Positions 22,246 to 32,499 of a stretch of 64,000 nt of DNA are shown one piece after another; position 1 is the first letter of the stretch, and each line of letters opens with the position of its first letter. The stretch spans positions 30,548,121 through 30,612,120 of the forward strand of contig JAVIAB010000160.1 of NCBI GenBank assembly GCA_032433765.1, given 5' to 3'. The notes under the pieces are model-generated. The model searched no databases. It was given only the letters and a program-made list of their open reading frames with translations, and was not told the DNA's origin. A program made the translations under genes and the position numbers. Source of the stretch: Megaustenia siamemsis (Eukaryota > Mollusca > Gastropoda > Stylommatophora > Ariophantidae).

Positions 22246-24100
22246 TCTCTGACAGGAAACGTTAAAAAAAATAAACTATCTTTACGACACATAGTACCAT
22301 TGCTGGTGTATGTCGGGGGGCAACGATAGAACCAGAGGGATAAAGGCCGCTTGGTCAAGCAGTCACCACGACGTGTGAGACTCAAGATTTTTATTTCACC
22401 CCCGATAGAAAAAATCCTGACCCTAACCCTGCACCACAGGAAATGTTAGGGATAGGAAACAGACCGAATCATAATTCAAGCCAATTTATCAGCATGTGTA
22501 TTTAAAAAAACTGGATGTGATTCTAAAAGACGAGATTATTTACACTTGAAATCCCTTATAATGATGATGGTCGTGATGATGATGAAGACGATGATAATGA
22601 ATCTAACAATCAATTCATACCAGCTCTGTCTGGTAGATTTATGGCCTTGATGATGGTGGTGGTGATGGTGGTGGTGATAGTGGTGGTGATGGTCATCTAT
22701 TTAAGGCGACTGAAAAGGCGACTCTGGGTTTGCTCGAGGAGCTGTGATTTCAACTCTGACAAAAATGAACGTTCTCTCTATTTTATGAACAAAGGTTTTC
22801 TGGCGTTTCCCTGTAAGTACCTTCTATAAGTTTTGTGAGGTCATCCTTAAATTTTCACCAAGGACAGCACTGTGGTAAGTTTTGAAGACGAAATAAGACA
22901 ACAATGCTGAAAATGTGTACAATGACATTAATTCAACACTGATTTTCTATTTGAACGTAACTGATGCTATTTACTTATCCCATCTCTTGATAACTGTCGC
23001 ATGCATGGATACCATCAAGGGACACTACTCTTCCAGCTTTTCAAAATCTCTTGACATCTTTTAGATCTTGCGAAGTTGTGAGCGGTCCATAACTTGATGT
23101 TGTCATCCCAGTTCTTTCTATGCCAGTTTGTCTTCTCTTTATCACAGTTCACATCTTATTTTTTTTTCTTATTTTATTCATATAGCAACATATTTTTAAA
23201 GTATTAATTTATTGATCCAGTCAGTGTATCCTGACCAACACAACTTTGTTAAATCCGTCAACTATTGAGCCGTTTAGTCACATGATATTGATGGGAGGTG
23301 TCTCCTTGATACGATATGTACGGGTTATGTCAACAATTTCTAACAAACAAATCCACGAATGCAACACTCCATTACTTACGGATCTTATATCCTAAAGCAA
23401 ACAAAAACAATCTGATGGATCTATTCCGGTAGTTAGACTAATCGTAATGTACTAAAAGTGTTTTTCACACAAGAGACAATGTCGGAAAATCCCTTCACCC
23501 AAATATAGACAAGGTGTGAAACACGCGATAAGCATTTTTAATTGTGTTTTCTCGGAACTGCACCACTTAAGAGTCCTTAAGATATTTTTAGAATGGGCTA
23601 TCAACTCGGGATATAATGTGATAATCCTTCTATGGCCTTAAAAAACATGTTCCCTTGCTTCACTTTCCTTCCCTGTTACTAGTTACCAATTTCCCATTTT
23701 GTTGCAGACTAGCCGCGAATTTAGCTTCATTGGAGACAAAGCAATGAATCACTTGATAAGATACATGGATAGTGCCAATGACTAGTATACTTTCCTCTCA
23801 CCGTTCTTTTTTTAATGTTAATGACGATGCACCGAGTTACCCGGATATGGACTGCATTTATTTCCCGTGGTACAAGAGAGTGTGACCTGCTCTGTCATAT
23901 AATAATGCACCGAATTACCTCTTCTCTCGTACAAGTAATATTCTGTATTACCTATGATAATGACGTTACATGTAAATTACTACCCCATATAGTAACGTTG
24001 TACAAATTTGTCGAATAAATGAAAACTGAACAATATTGCTCTCATATAACAATGTATGTCTTGCAATTTTTCAGATATACAAATATTGTGCAACATAGCC
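22246..24100. other. No gene seen; includes a GAT/GGT trinucleotide tract
   Basis: About 1.85 kb with no supported exon, RT or transposase. A trinucleotide-rich stretch lies at about 22558-22700 (GATGATGATGAAGACGATGA, then GATGGTGGTGGTGATGGTGG). The rest is AT-rich and unrecognised. Confidence 0.5.
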
Positions 24101-24116
24101 CCATAGCAATATTGTA

Positions 24117-24328
24117 AAGTAAAGTGCTCCCGTCACGCCAAGTGGCGTATAGGGAGTATGGTGTTAGTGACCATAATTTTTACAGACCACCGGCCCATGA
24201 TTTTTGAGGTAATGTGGTCGGTATTACGCCCGTGCCGTTTTACTTTCCCAGAAAAAAATCCGGTACCCATTTAAGGCTGGGTGAACCCGGAAGCCATCGG
24301 TCAGGATCGAACCTGACCTCTTGTCCTT
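24117..24328 (-). mobile_element. tRNA-derived SINE family 1, 5'-truncated
   Basis: Antisense copy ending within the tRNA head at AGGACAAGAGGTCAGGTTCG, so the A box is absent while the B-box region (GGTTCGATCC) remains. Perfect 14-bp target duplication ATAGCAATATTGTA at 24103-24116 and 24329-24342. Confidence 0.9.
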
Positions 24329-24342
24329 ATAGCAATATTGTA

Positions 24343-24597
24343 GAGCCTATAATATTGACAGGAGAGCAGTAATGACAGAGATAGTACAACTTGGTATAGT
24401 ATACAGAAGATAATAACGAATATATAATCATCTAGTGGGGCACCTGTTATGAACAAATAAGGAACTATATAAACATCAAGGGAAGACATAAAGTCGCAAT
24501 GGGCTGAACACTTTTAGGAAATCTTGAATCGTCCAATACCAAGGCATTTAATAGATTGTACAGCCAACACACCAACCTCACAGTTAGATATACATTT
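24343..24597 (+). pseudogene. LINE pre-RT linker fragment
   Basis: Plus-strand reading near 24430-24595 gives APVMNK, TSREDIKSQWAEHF, EILNRPIPRHLID and TPTSQLDI, the linker between endonuclease and RT in RTE-like LINEs (compare WAEHF..LLNRP). It ends at the TA target site of the transposon. Confidence 0.6.
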
Positions 24598-24598
24598 A

Positions 24599-24632
24599 TA
24601 GCTCGTTTCAAATCACGTGCCCAACTTCAAAA
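24599..24632. repeat. Left terminal inverted repeat of transposon copy 2
   Basis: Pairs with 26678-26711. The shared core is GTGCCCAACTT plus the outer TAGCT.GTTTCA; the same two ends bound copy 1. Confidence 0.85.
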
Positions 24633-25048
24633 CGCTATTACTCAGTAACCGTTTGTTAAAAACTGTTGAAATTTTCCAAATGTTATTAGAATGCAAAAGA
24701 CCCTTTAAATGTATATTTAACAAATATCTTGCAGCTGCAGTTTTCTTAAAACGGCGAATTTCTTTGATGTTTGTCAAAATTGTAAATTGTGAACCCCTAA
24801 ATAATAGAAATTACCGTAGTTGCTGGTCTATGATTAATTTTCACTAGGTAAAGGCGTGGCCGTAATGGGGAAATAACTTAATTAAACAAAACACCAGGAG
24901 AATTATTGTCTTCTCAGTTCGAGGACGGACGATAATATCAAGGTATACCTGTATGTCCAATTTTCATAGTTGTGTGGTCCTGAAAAGGACCGTTTGTTGA
25001 ACTAATTTAAGGTAATATAGGGGCCAACATTGTGGGGGCTATATACTT

Positions 25049-26446
25049 TCATTCTGAATCAGACGAGTCTAAAAGATTAATAACTGTTTGGGGTTGAACA
25101 TTCCACAAACCATCATTTTTCCAATATTCCTCTTCCTGTTTTAAGACGTGGTCTTCACATTTAGCCCAATAATCTTTGTCTATATTTAATAAAGCGAGAT
25201 TAGCAAGAGTCTTTACATCGCATATTTTGAATGTTGTATTTTCATCTGCCACTTGTCCTTTTAATTTTGCCCAGATTAGTTCTATTGGATTTAAATGAGC
25301 ATGGTAAGGTGGCAGCCTCAAACTTATATGACCGTGCTCTTGGATAATCTTATCTATTTGAAAAATCTTTGTCCTTTGTTTTTTCTTTACTAGAGATAGT
25401 AATTCAGGTTTTAAGTACATGTTATTAAATTGTATGTGCTCCTTTGTGAGCCATATCTTAATAGCATCTTTTATACTGGATGACGTCGGTACTTTATCTT
25501 CAAGTGCAACAATGTTGTGGTACGCTGCATTGTCCATTATTAGGCAAGATGGTCGATCTAGTGATGGGAGAACAGAATTTTCAATCCAATGTCTAAATAT
25601 GTGACCATTCATCTCAGAGTGATAATCCCGATTGTCTATGGATTTTGAAAGAAAAATGAGCTCTGCATTCTGTATTAGTCCATGTTGTCGACTACCTGCA
25701 TGAGCAATTATCAAGCGCTGTCCTTTGCTGCTAGGCATTAATCTCTTAATCTTTCCATCTGATGACTGCCATTCCCTTTGGTTAGTGTGGTGAGCATTGA
25801 TCCATGTTTCATCCAAGTACACAATATCATAACCTTGCTTGCGCACCTCTTTTACTTCACGTAAGTACTTGCTTCTCATGACTACTATATGTGGCTTCTC
25901 ACAGATGATGTTTCGTCCATTGGAATACTTTCTGAATGTAAAGCCTGCAGCTCTCACATTCCTCCATAATGTAGACTTTGATATTTCAATACTGTTGTTC
26001 TTTTTCAGCGATACTTTTAATTTTCTTATTGTAACAGTTTCATTCATACCCAACATTTTGCGAATTTCACTTCTAATAAGTTCACTGTCGAAATTATCCA
26101 ACATTTTTGCTCTTCCTTGTGATTTTGTATATTTTGAACATTGACGGTCACGTGCTTGAATCCAGCGATTAAATGACCATTTAGATAAATCCAAAATGTG
26201 TCTTGTCCTATTCTCAGGGTTTTCTAAAGAATGAAATAATCTTCCTCGTTTAGCCTCTTTGCAAAAATAGTCATACATTTTTATTGCGATGTTTTGTAAA
26301 CTGCAGAATTTCATTTTAAGACTCATGATAAATGTTATAGTTCCACGTCTCCACCTCTGAAAGAACGGAAATGGAACACACAATTTCTCGTGTTTTTTAC
26401 AAGTGTCTAATTGTGTCAAAAAACCACGGCGAAATCGTGCAAGCAC
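25049..26446 (-). CDS. DDE transposase, IS630-Tc1-mariner superfamily, D..83..E spacing
   Basis: A 465-codon uninterrupted frame. Residues 41-130 look like the DNA-binding helical part (MSLKMKFCSLQ..., then SKWSFNRWIQARDRQ); residues about 127-170 look like a second helix-turn-helix (IRKMLGMNETVTIRKL, SKSTLWRNVRAAGFTFRK). Catalytic triad: D212 in YLDETWI, D305 in IMDNAAYHN, E389 in HLNPIELIW, with 83 residues between D305 and E389. That is far longer than the classical 34-39 and close to the DD82E type described under the name Sailor (recalled, not checked). The C-terminus is acidic (LLDSSDSE). Met41 (about 26326) may be the true start, since residues 1-40 lack domain character. No breaks, so it may encode active protein. 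Confidence 0.87.
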   Translation of the reverse strand: MLARFRRGFLTQLDTCKKHEKLCVPFPFFQRWRRGTITFIMSLKMKFCSLQNIAIKMYDYFCKEAKRGRLFHSLENPENRTRHILDLSKWSFNRWIQARDRQCSKYTKSQGRAKMLDNFDSELIRSEIRKMLGMNETVTIRKLKVSLKKNNSIEISKSTLWRNVRAAGFTFRKYSNGRNIICEKPHIVVMRSKYLREVKEVRKQGYDIVYLDETWINAHHTNQREWQSSDGKIKRLMPSSKGQRLIIAHAGSRQHGLIQNAELIFLSKSIDNRDYHSEMNGHIFRHWIENSVLPSLDRPSCLIMDNAAYHNIVALEDKVPTSSSIKDAIKIWLTKEHIQFNNMYLKPELLSLVKKKQRTKIFQIDKIIQEHGHISLRLPPYHAHLNPIELIWAKLKGQVADENTTFKICDVKTLANLALLNIDKDYWAKCEDHVLKQEEEYWKNDGLWNVQPQTVINLLDSSDSE

Positions 26447-26677
26447 GTCAAATTTACCGTGTATGGATTTTTACTCGCTATTTTTAACTTAAAATACTGT
26501 AAACATTAAGTTTTGACTACATCAATGGGTCGTTATAAATTTATATAAATCAAATAAGCAACAATAATAACCAAATGTTTTTTTTTAATGAAATTAATTC
26601 CCTGTTTGGTTCTAATCATTATAACTTTACATGCAAATTTTGAACAACTTACAACAAGCGGTTATTAAGCTATCGAT

Positions 26678-26711
26678 TTTAAAAGTTGGGCACGAGTTAT
26701 GAAACAAGCTA
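26678..26711. repeat. Right terminal inverted repeat of transposon copy 2
   Basis: Inverted partner of 24599-24632, ending GAAACAAGCTA followed by target TA. Confidence 0.85.
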
Positions 26712-26713
26712 TA

Positions 26714-26985
26714 GTAGTACAGTATCGTCAGCATATCTTAGGTTATTGATTATCTTTCCATTAATTTGTAGGCCTGGCATCTCTATGATGTTTTTAAAGA
26801 TTTGCTCAGTGTATAGATTGAACAAGCTTAGTGATGGGATGCATCCCTGTCTTACTCCTCTTTTTATATCAATGGGTGTAGAGTTCTCTTTGTTGCTGTT
26901 TGCTCCCAGTATAGATTACATATTAGTCGTATGTCCCTGTCATCTAGCTGTATCTCCTTTAGGCATTCTATAAGTTGTTTGAATA
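26714..26985 (-). pseudogene. LINE RT core fragment
   Basis: On the minus strand: LKEIQLDDRDIRLICNLYWE and QTATKR, a block corresponding to RGV.QGC.LSP, and an intact catalytic YADD ending as LRYADDTVLL right at the transposon edge. The same stretch is seen in the RT fragment at 60395-61035. The continuation expected beyond YADD is not on the other side of the transposon. Confidence 0.8.
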
Positions 26986-27175
26986 TTGTAACAACTGGGA
27001 AATTTGAGGGACGAATAGATAGAGGGAAGCAAAGACAAAAATTACAAGACAGCTTAAGAAAATGGCTTGGCAGAAGGTCAACAATGGAAATGATAAATAA
27101 CTGTCGAGATCGAAAGTTGTGGAGAGACATGATCACACCTACGCCAGCAGGCCTGGTACTTGATGATGATGATGA

Positions 27176-27182
<7 letters not shown>
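26986..27182 (+). pseudogene. RTE-like LINE 3' end with GAT tail (family G)
   Basis: Plus strand reads TTGKFEGRIDRGKQRQKLQD, SLRKWLGRRSTMEMINNCRD, RKLWRDMITPTPAG, ending in a GATGATGATGATGATA tail. Other copies: 39655-39836, 42215-42530 (minus), 45547-45793 and 63495-63610 (minus). Confidence 0.85.

Positions 27183-27224
<42 letters not shown>
27175..27224. repeat. (AT)n microsatellite
   Basis: TA/AT dinucleotides directly following the GAT tail of the LINE end. Confidence 0.95.
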
Positions 27225-27225
<1 letters not shown>

Positions 27226-27427
27226 GCACTGATGCATATACTTAGATACATATAGACATTGCCGGAGGCGTTATAGTTCCCGTAACCTATACAATATCAC
27301 CCGACATATTATTAGAACCCTTCCACCGGTGTTTTGACCCTCCCATTAGCTGGTCAACTACTCCGGGTATCCTGCGTGGACTACCCATCGTTCAATTTCC
27401 TTCTGGCCACAGCAAAATACGCAGGGA

Positions 27428-27551
27428 AGACATTTTCATTTCTATGTCTCGTTCTAGTTCGAAATTATTTTGTTTTAGATACTTTATTATTATAGTTAGC
27501 TATGTATGGCCAATTTTGTTTACTTGCATATATCTATATATATATATATAT

Positions 27552-27616
<65 letters not shown>

Positions 27617-27745
27617 TGTGCTGTTTGTTGTTCCTGATTAAGGCCTGTTCAGCCGAAACGTCGTTCAAATTTGCGTCGTCCATTATTTATGTAAAGCTTT
27701 AACCATACTATTTTTCCATTTCTTCTCCTCAAATAAACTAATTTT
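27428..27745 (+). repeat. Dispersed repeat C with (TA)n core
   Basis: Begins CATTTTCATTTCTATGTCTC, includes GTTCTAGTTCGAAATTATTT, a pure TA core at about 27533-27612, then GTTTGTTGTTCCTGATTAAG, CAGCCGAAACGTCGTTCAAA and GTAAAGCTTTAACCATACTA. The same order, with a shorter TG core, occurs in the arms of 32500-33415 and at 40280-40545. No ORF; probably a non-autonomous element. Confidence 0.75.
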
Positions 27746-27848
27746 TTCAGATGATTAAAGTTTAATAAATGACAATTAAGGTTATGTAAAAAAAATAACA
27801 CTTCCTTCCTGTTTCTGAAAAATAAAACATGAACAATAAACTCACACA

Positions 27849-28245
27849 AATGTGCTTTGATGGCTTCTCAAGGAATGTTATCTGGTCCTGTGGCTTTACC
27901 ATTTTTTAATGGCTTGATGGCTTTCATTATTTCTTCCTTGCTTGGCTTCCCACTGTTAACGTGTAACTCTTCTTCTGCTGATAGTATATCTGGAGGGTTA
28001 TTTGGGCCAGGCATGTTCAAGGGTTTTTCAAATTGTTCCTTCCATCAATACATTTCTTCCTTTATGTTAGTAAGCACATTTCATTTATCTTTAATAAAGT
28101 CATTGATCTGTTTGTATGTTTCGCTTAATTCATTGGTGACGTTGTACAGTTCTTTCATATTTCCTTCATTTGCTGCTTCCTCTGCCACTTTAACTAGTTC
28201 ATTTATATATTTTCTCACTTCTTTGTTTACCTCTGTGTAAGTTTC
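27849..28245 (-). pseudogene. LINE linker and RT start, distal piece of a split element
   Basis: Minus strand: TYTEVNKEVRKYINELVKVA, EEAANEGNMKELYNVTNELS, PPDILSAEEELHVNSGKPSK, EEIMKAIKPLKNGKATGPDN, the linker and first RT motif of an RTE-like LINE. It is contiguous in the ancestral element with 28936-29880; a younger LINE is inserted between (28246-28935). Confidence 0.85.
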
Positions 28246-28935
28246 TAGTAGAAGAGATCGATCACTTTATCTATCTTGGAAGTCACATTGATCGAGAAGG
28301 GGATACGAGCAAAGAAATTAGAATCAGACTGGCTAAAGCAGCAATGTCTTTCAGAAGCCTTGAAAAGTTGTGGAAATCAAAACTCATTAGCACAAACACA
28401 AAACTTAGGCTATTCAAATCAAATGTACTATCAACCCTTACGTATGCGTGTGAAAGCTGGAAAACAACAAGAGATATAGAAACAAAGTTGAACGCATTCG
28501 AAAATAAATGTCTAAGGAAAATACTTGGTATAGAATGGAACGAATTCAAAACAAACGAGGAAATTAGAGAAATCGCCAATCAACCACTAATATCTTCAGT
28601 AATAAAGAAAAGACGATGGTCATACGTTGGACATGTGATGAGAAGAGATAATAATCGAATAGCAAAGCAAGCCCTCATATGGGAAACAACAGGTAAAAGA
28701 AAAAGAGGAAGACCCAGGGAGACACTTAGAAGAACATTGATGAGAGAGGCAAGAGCAGCAGGAATCGGCTCCCTCAATGAGATAGAACTGCTTGCACAGA
28801 ACAGAGACAGATGGCGAGATTTGATAAAATATCTTTAAAAGAAAACTGCTAGAACAAAAATTCATATAGGAGAAGGTGTATCTTGGTCTACGCCCTATGG
28901 GCCGGTTACGGCTCGAAAGGTCAATAGATAGATAG
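28246..28935 (+). mobile_element. 5'-truncated LINE insertion with TAGA tail (nested)
   Basis: A 690-bp insertion with 7-bp target duplications AAGTTTC at 28239-28245 and 28936-28942. It encodes the RT C-terminal region from VEEIDHFIYLGSHIDRE through LTYACESWKTTRDIETKLNA, KRRWSYVGHVMRRDNNRIAK and KRKRGRPRETLRRTLMREAR to RDRWRDLIKYL and a stop. A 3' UTR (GGTCTACGCCCTATGGGCCG, GGCTCGAAAGGTC) and a TAGATAGATAG tail follow. The frame 28290-28838 is open. Confidence 0.9.
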
Positions 28936-29880
28936 AAGTTTCATGTGTCTTTACTTTAGTACTTCTCGTTTTGCTTTTATTTATGTCTGCTTTCATTTTT
29001 ATTTCTTTAATTTTCTCCAGGGTCTCTGCTGTCATCCATACCTTATTCTAGCGTTCTCTTTTCCCCAGGGTTTCTTCACATGTCTCCTTCCATATATCCT
29101 TTACCTGTTTCCAATGATCTGCTATATTTATTGTATTTTCTAGTTGTTGGAGGACTTGGTATTTGTTTGATACTGTGACTGCAAATGTATCTTCAATTCC
29201 TTGCTCTTTAAGAAACTCTACATTGAAATAATGTCTCTAAATTAAAATAATTGACCTCTTTTGTCTGATCCTACTTTTGCGTTTAGATATCCCATCAATA
29301 TTATATCTTTCGCTCGTTTTCCATCCATGTGACATTGCAACTGTTTATAGAATTCATCTCTTTAACTAAAGCTTCCTTATCATTGGTTGGTGCATAGCAT
29401 AATGTGTATGTTTATTGTTTTATACGTTGCTCTTATTAGTATTGGCCCTACTGCTTCACATTATATCAGTGTTTTCTGCTTCCCTTGATAACATTACAGC
29501 TACCCCTTGATTATATTGTGTTCTAAGTTCCTGGTGTCCTGATGATACAATCATCTCTCCTGTGTTTGTTTTATCCTTTCTGTTCCTAACCATCTTGTTT
29601 CGCACATTCTTAGAATAACTATTTTTTAGTTTGCCATTTCTGCTGCTACCAGTGCAGCTTTTCCTTGTTCATTTAGAGTATGTACATTCCAGATGCCAAT
29701 TCTGGAGGATTTTCTAGTAGACAAAAGGTGAGTCAGCGACCCGGACTCCTTACTGCTTTCTTCAGATTGTGTCACACATCTCTTAGACAGAGAGCCTTTA
29801 TCTTTCCTTGGTGATGGATTTACTTTTTTCCTTTTCTTTGACATGCCCATGTTTCTGAAGCTTTTGTGGATTATTATTTT
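28936..29880 (-). pseudogene. LINE endonuclease region, proximal piece of the split element
   Basis: Minus strand begins near 29850 with MGMSKKRKKVNPSPRKD, then SSRIGIWNVHTLNEQGKAAL and VAAEMAN, the start of an APE-type endonuclease in RTE-like LINEs. Decayed blocks include GEMIVSSGHQELRTQYNQGV. It ends at the junction with KRQ/KREVLK residues that connect, after removal of the nested insertion, to TYTEVNKEV at 28245. Confidence 0.8.
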
Positions 29881-30009
29881 TTACAGTACAGAATAGCCAG
29901 TCCAATGCTCAGCCCTCCTTAGCTCTTACAAACATGCCCGGTAGGGAATAGCGCTACAATTGTTTACTCACCTTTTGGGTCACGGCAGTGCACGATAGAT
30001 ATTAACACT

Positions 30010-31345
30010 TCTACAAGTTTTTACATAATCTACTAGATAAAATATGGTAAGGGGAATAAATACCTAAAGACTGGAAAGGTTATATGATCAAACTATCAAA
30101 GAAAGATAGGAAGTGCACAAATTATAGGGGAAATATGCTATCAGTGCCAGGAAAAATACTAAGCAGAATCATTCAGGAGAGGTCATAGAGAAACATTTGA
30201 GAGATGAACAAGCTGGTTTTAGGAAAAACAGATCATGTGCTGATCAAATAACTACCTTATATATAATAGTTGAACAAAACTTAGAACTACAGTCCCCACT
30301 TTATGTCGGATTCATAGATTATGAAAAGGCATTTCACAGCTTAGACAGAAGAATGCTTTAGAAGTTACTGGAGTCATTACAGAAACCCCATAAAGTTAAT
30401 TAACCTGATAAGAACAATGTATGAAGGAATGAAATGTGTTGTTCACTAAGGGCAGTTTACAGAATCATTTGAAATAAGAACAAGAGTAAGGCAGGTATGC
30501 CTTCTATCTCCATATCTCTTTATACTATCCATATCTAGATATTATGAAAATAACTCAGAACAACATAAATGGAATACAATGGTCACTGACCAAGTAACTT
30601 AATGACTTAGACTTTGCTGATGACATAGCTCTCCTATCACAATAATCATCAACAGATGCAAGGTAAAATGAGCATACTTGATGACAGAACACAACATCTG
30701 GGACTGAAAGTAGAGATAAGACCAAAATAATGAGAATTAATGCAGTTGTCAATAACCAAATAACAATAGGAGAAATACCTCTACTAGACATACAATCTAA
30801 CATATATCTGGGCAGTAATATAGACAAAGAAGAAGGAACAGAGAATGATACCAACATAAGGATATCAAAAGCAAGAGGAGCATTTGTTGCACCGAGAAAC
30901 ATGAAATCCAAAGAAATTAGGTTAAATACAAAAATTGTCAACTCCAATGTTAAGTCAGCCTTATTATATGGCTGTGAAACATGGTGAGCAAAAATGAGTC
31001 ATGAAGATGCAGACCTTCATCTATAGATGCTTGGGCAGAATAAAAGGATGGAAATGGCAGGACAGAATCTCTAACATAGAATTATGGAAAAGTACTGGTC
31101 AAATACTAGTAGAAAAAGAGATACAACATGGTGGAAACCAACTGAGAGTATTACACAACAGGTCCTTTTTTGGAATGCCCAAGGAAAAAGACAAAGAGGA
31201 AGACCAAAATATTCTTGGAGAAGACAGATAGAAGCAGAGATGAAGATGATGGGGAAGACAAAGAATGATTTTAAAAGAATGGCAAGAAACAGAATGGCTT
31301 GGAAAGTGTTTGTTGAATACCTATGATCCACAAGGAGCTGCAAGG
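30010..31345 (+). pseudogene. LINE RT through 3' end, decayed
   Basis: In order: PKDWKGYMIKLSKKDRK, YRGNMLSVPGKILSRIIQE, LRDEQAGFRKNRSCADQITT, YVGFIDYEKAFHSLDRR, a catalytic FADD block near 30606-30642 (DFADDIALLSQ), MRINAVVNNQITIGEIPLLD, NVKSALLYGCETW, then 31084-31326 with GKRQRGRPKYSWRRQIEAEM and ARNRMAWKVFVEYL before the stop. Multiple stops and shifts in the RT core. A second 3' copy is at 47640-47990. Confidence 0.88.
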
Positions 31346-31414
31346 TAGAAGAAATATGCAAATCATCCGGATGGATTATCACCAGAATGTCACAAAGACA
31401 GAAACTCACCACAA

Positions 31415-32190
31415 AACCACTAAGTCAATAGATCACCAGAAGACCAGTTGGGTCAGTAGATCACCAGAAGACCAGTTAGGTCAGTAGATCACCAGAAGAC
31501 CAGTAAGTCAGTAGATCACCAGAAGACCAGTAAGTCAGTAGATCACCAGAAGACCAGTAAGTCAGTAGATCACCAGAAGACCAGTAAGTCAGTAGATCAC
31601 CAGAAGACCAGTAAGTCAGTAGATCACCAGATGTCCAGTAAGTCAGTAGATCACCATAAGACCAGTAAGTCAGTAGATCACCAGATGACCAGTAAGTCAG
31701 TAGATCACCTGAAGACCAATAAGTCAGTAGATTACTAGATGATCACTAAGTCAGTAGATCACCAGAAGACCAGTAAGTCAGTAGATCACCAGAAGACCAG
31801 TAAGTCAGTAGATCACTAGATGATCACTAAGTCAGTAGATCACCAGAAGACCAGTAAGTCAGTAGATCACCAGAAGACCAGTAAGTCAGTAGATCACCAG
31901 AAGACCAGTAAGTCAGTAGATCACCAGAAGACCAGTAAGTCAGTAGATTACTAGATGATTACTAAGTCAGTAGATCACCAGAAGACCAGTATGTCAGTAG
32001 ATCACCAGAAGACCAGTAAGTCAGTAGATCACCAGAAGACCAGTAAGTCAGTAGATCACCAGAAGACCACTAAGTCAGTAGATCACCAGAAGACCAGTAA
32101 GTCAGTAGATCACCAGAAGACCAGTATGTCAGTAGATCACCAGAAGACCAGTAAGTCAGTAGATCACCAGTAACTCAGTAGATCACCAAG
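31415..32190. repeat. 27-bp minisatellite, about 28 copies
   Basis: Unit AGTAAGTCAGTAGATCACCA + GAAGACC, starting about 70 bp after the LINE stop. Period 27 keeps frames open (SVDHQKTSK repeats), which is compositional. Interspersed variant TAGATTACTAGATGATCACT recurs at about 31730, 31820 and 31945. Confidence 0.95.
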
Positions 32191-32499
32191 ACAGCAGATC
32201 CCTAGGACAGATTGTTTTTGTAAAAAACACAATCATCAAGGTGGAATATGTTGAATGGCACAGACCAAACAAATGGAAAGAAGACAAATGTTAAAACTTA
32301 TGTTGAAAGTGTTGTCGTCCCTGAAAAGAAAGGAAAGACTATCCACGTGTAATTGTTGAGAGCAGGGAGTTTACGGACTTGTTCTATGAACATACAGACC
32401 TTGACATTAAAGTTATTAGCTGATATTTCTAGACAAAGTTAATTTGTTCTATACATTGATGTGTCTGTGCATTGAGGCAATAATTCAGGACTGGGTTTC
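32191..32499. other. No recognisable feature
   Basis: Unique-looking AT-rich sequence between the 27-bp array and the palindromic element. Confidence 0.35.

Larger units (their letters stand above)
24599..26711 (-). mobile_element. IS630-Tc1-mariner type TIR transposon, copy 2 (apparently complete)
   Basis: A 2113-bp element flanked by TA on both sides (24597-24598 and 26712-26713). Its terminal inverted repeats match over roughly 34 bp with several mismatches: left TAGCTCGTTTCAAATCACGT then GCCCAACTTC; right, reverse complement, TAGCTTGTTTCATAACTCGT then GCCCAACTTT. One long ORF occupies 25049-26446 on the minus strand. Copy 1 at 1244-3068 differs by about two percent in shared parts plus deletions, so both derive from recent activity. 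Confidence 0.9.

Noticed and set aside
31955..32173. 72-codon frame of SVDHQKTSK repeats
   Set aside because: Nine-residue periodicity is the 27-bp minisatellite read in frame; no other support.
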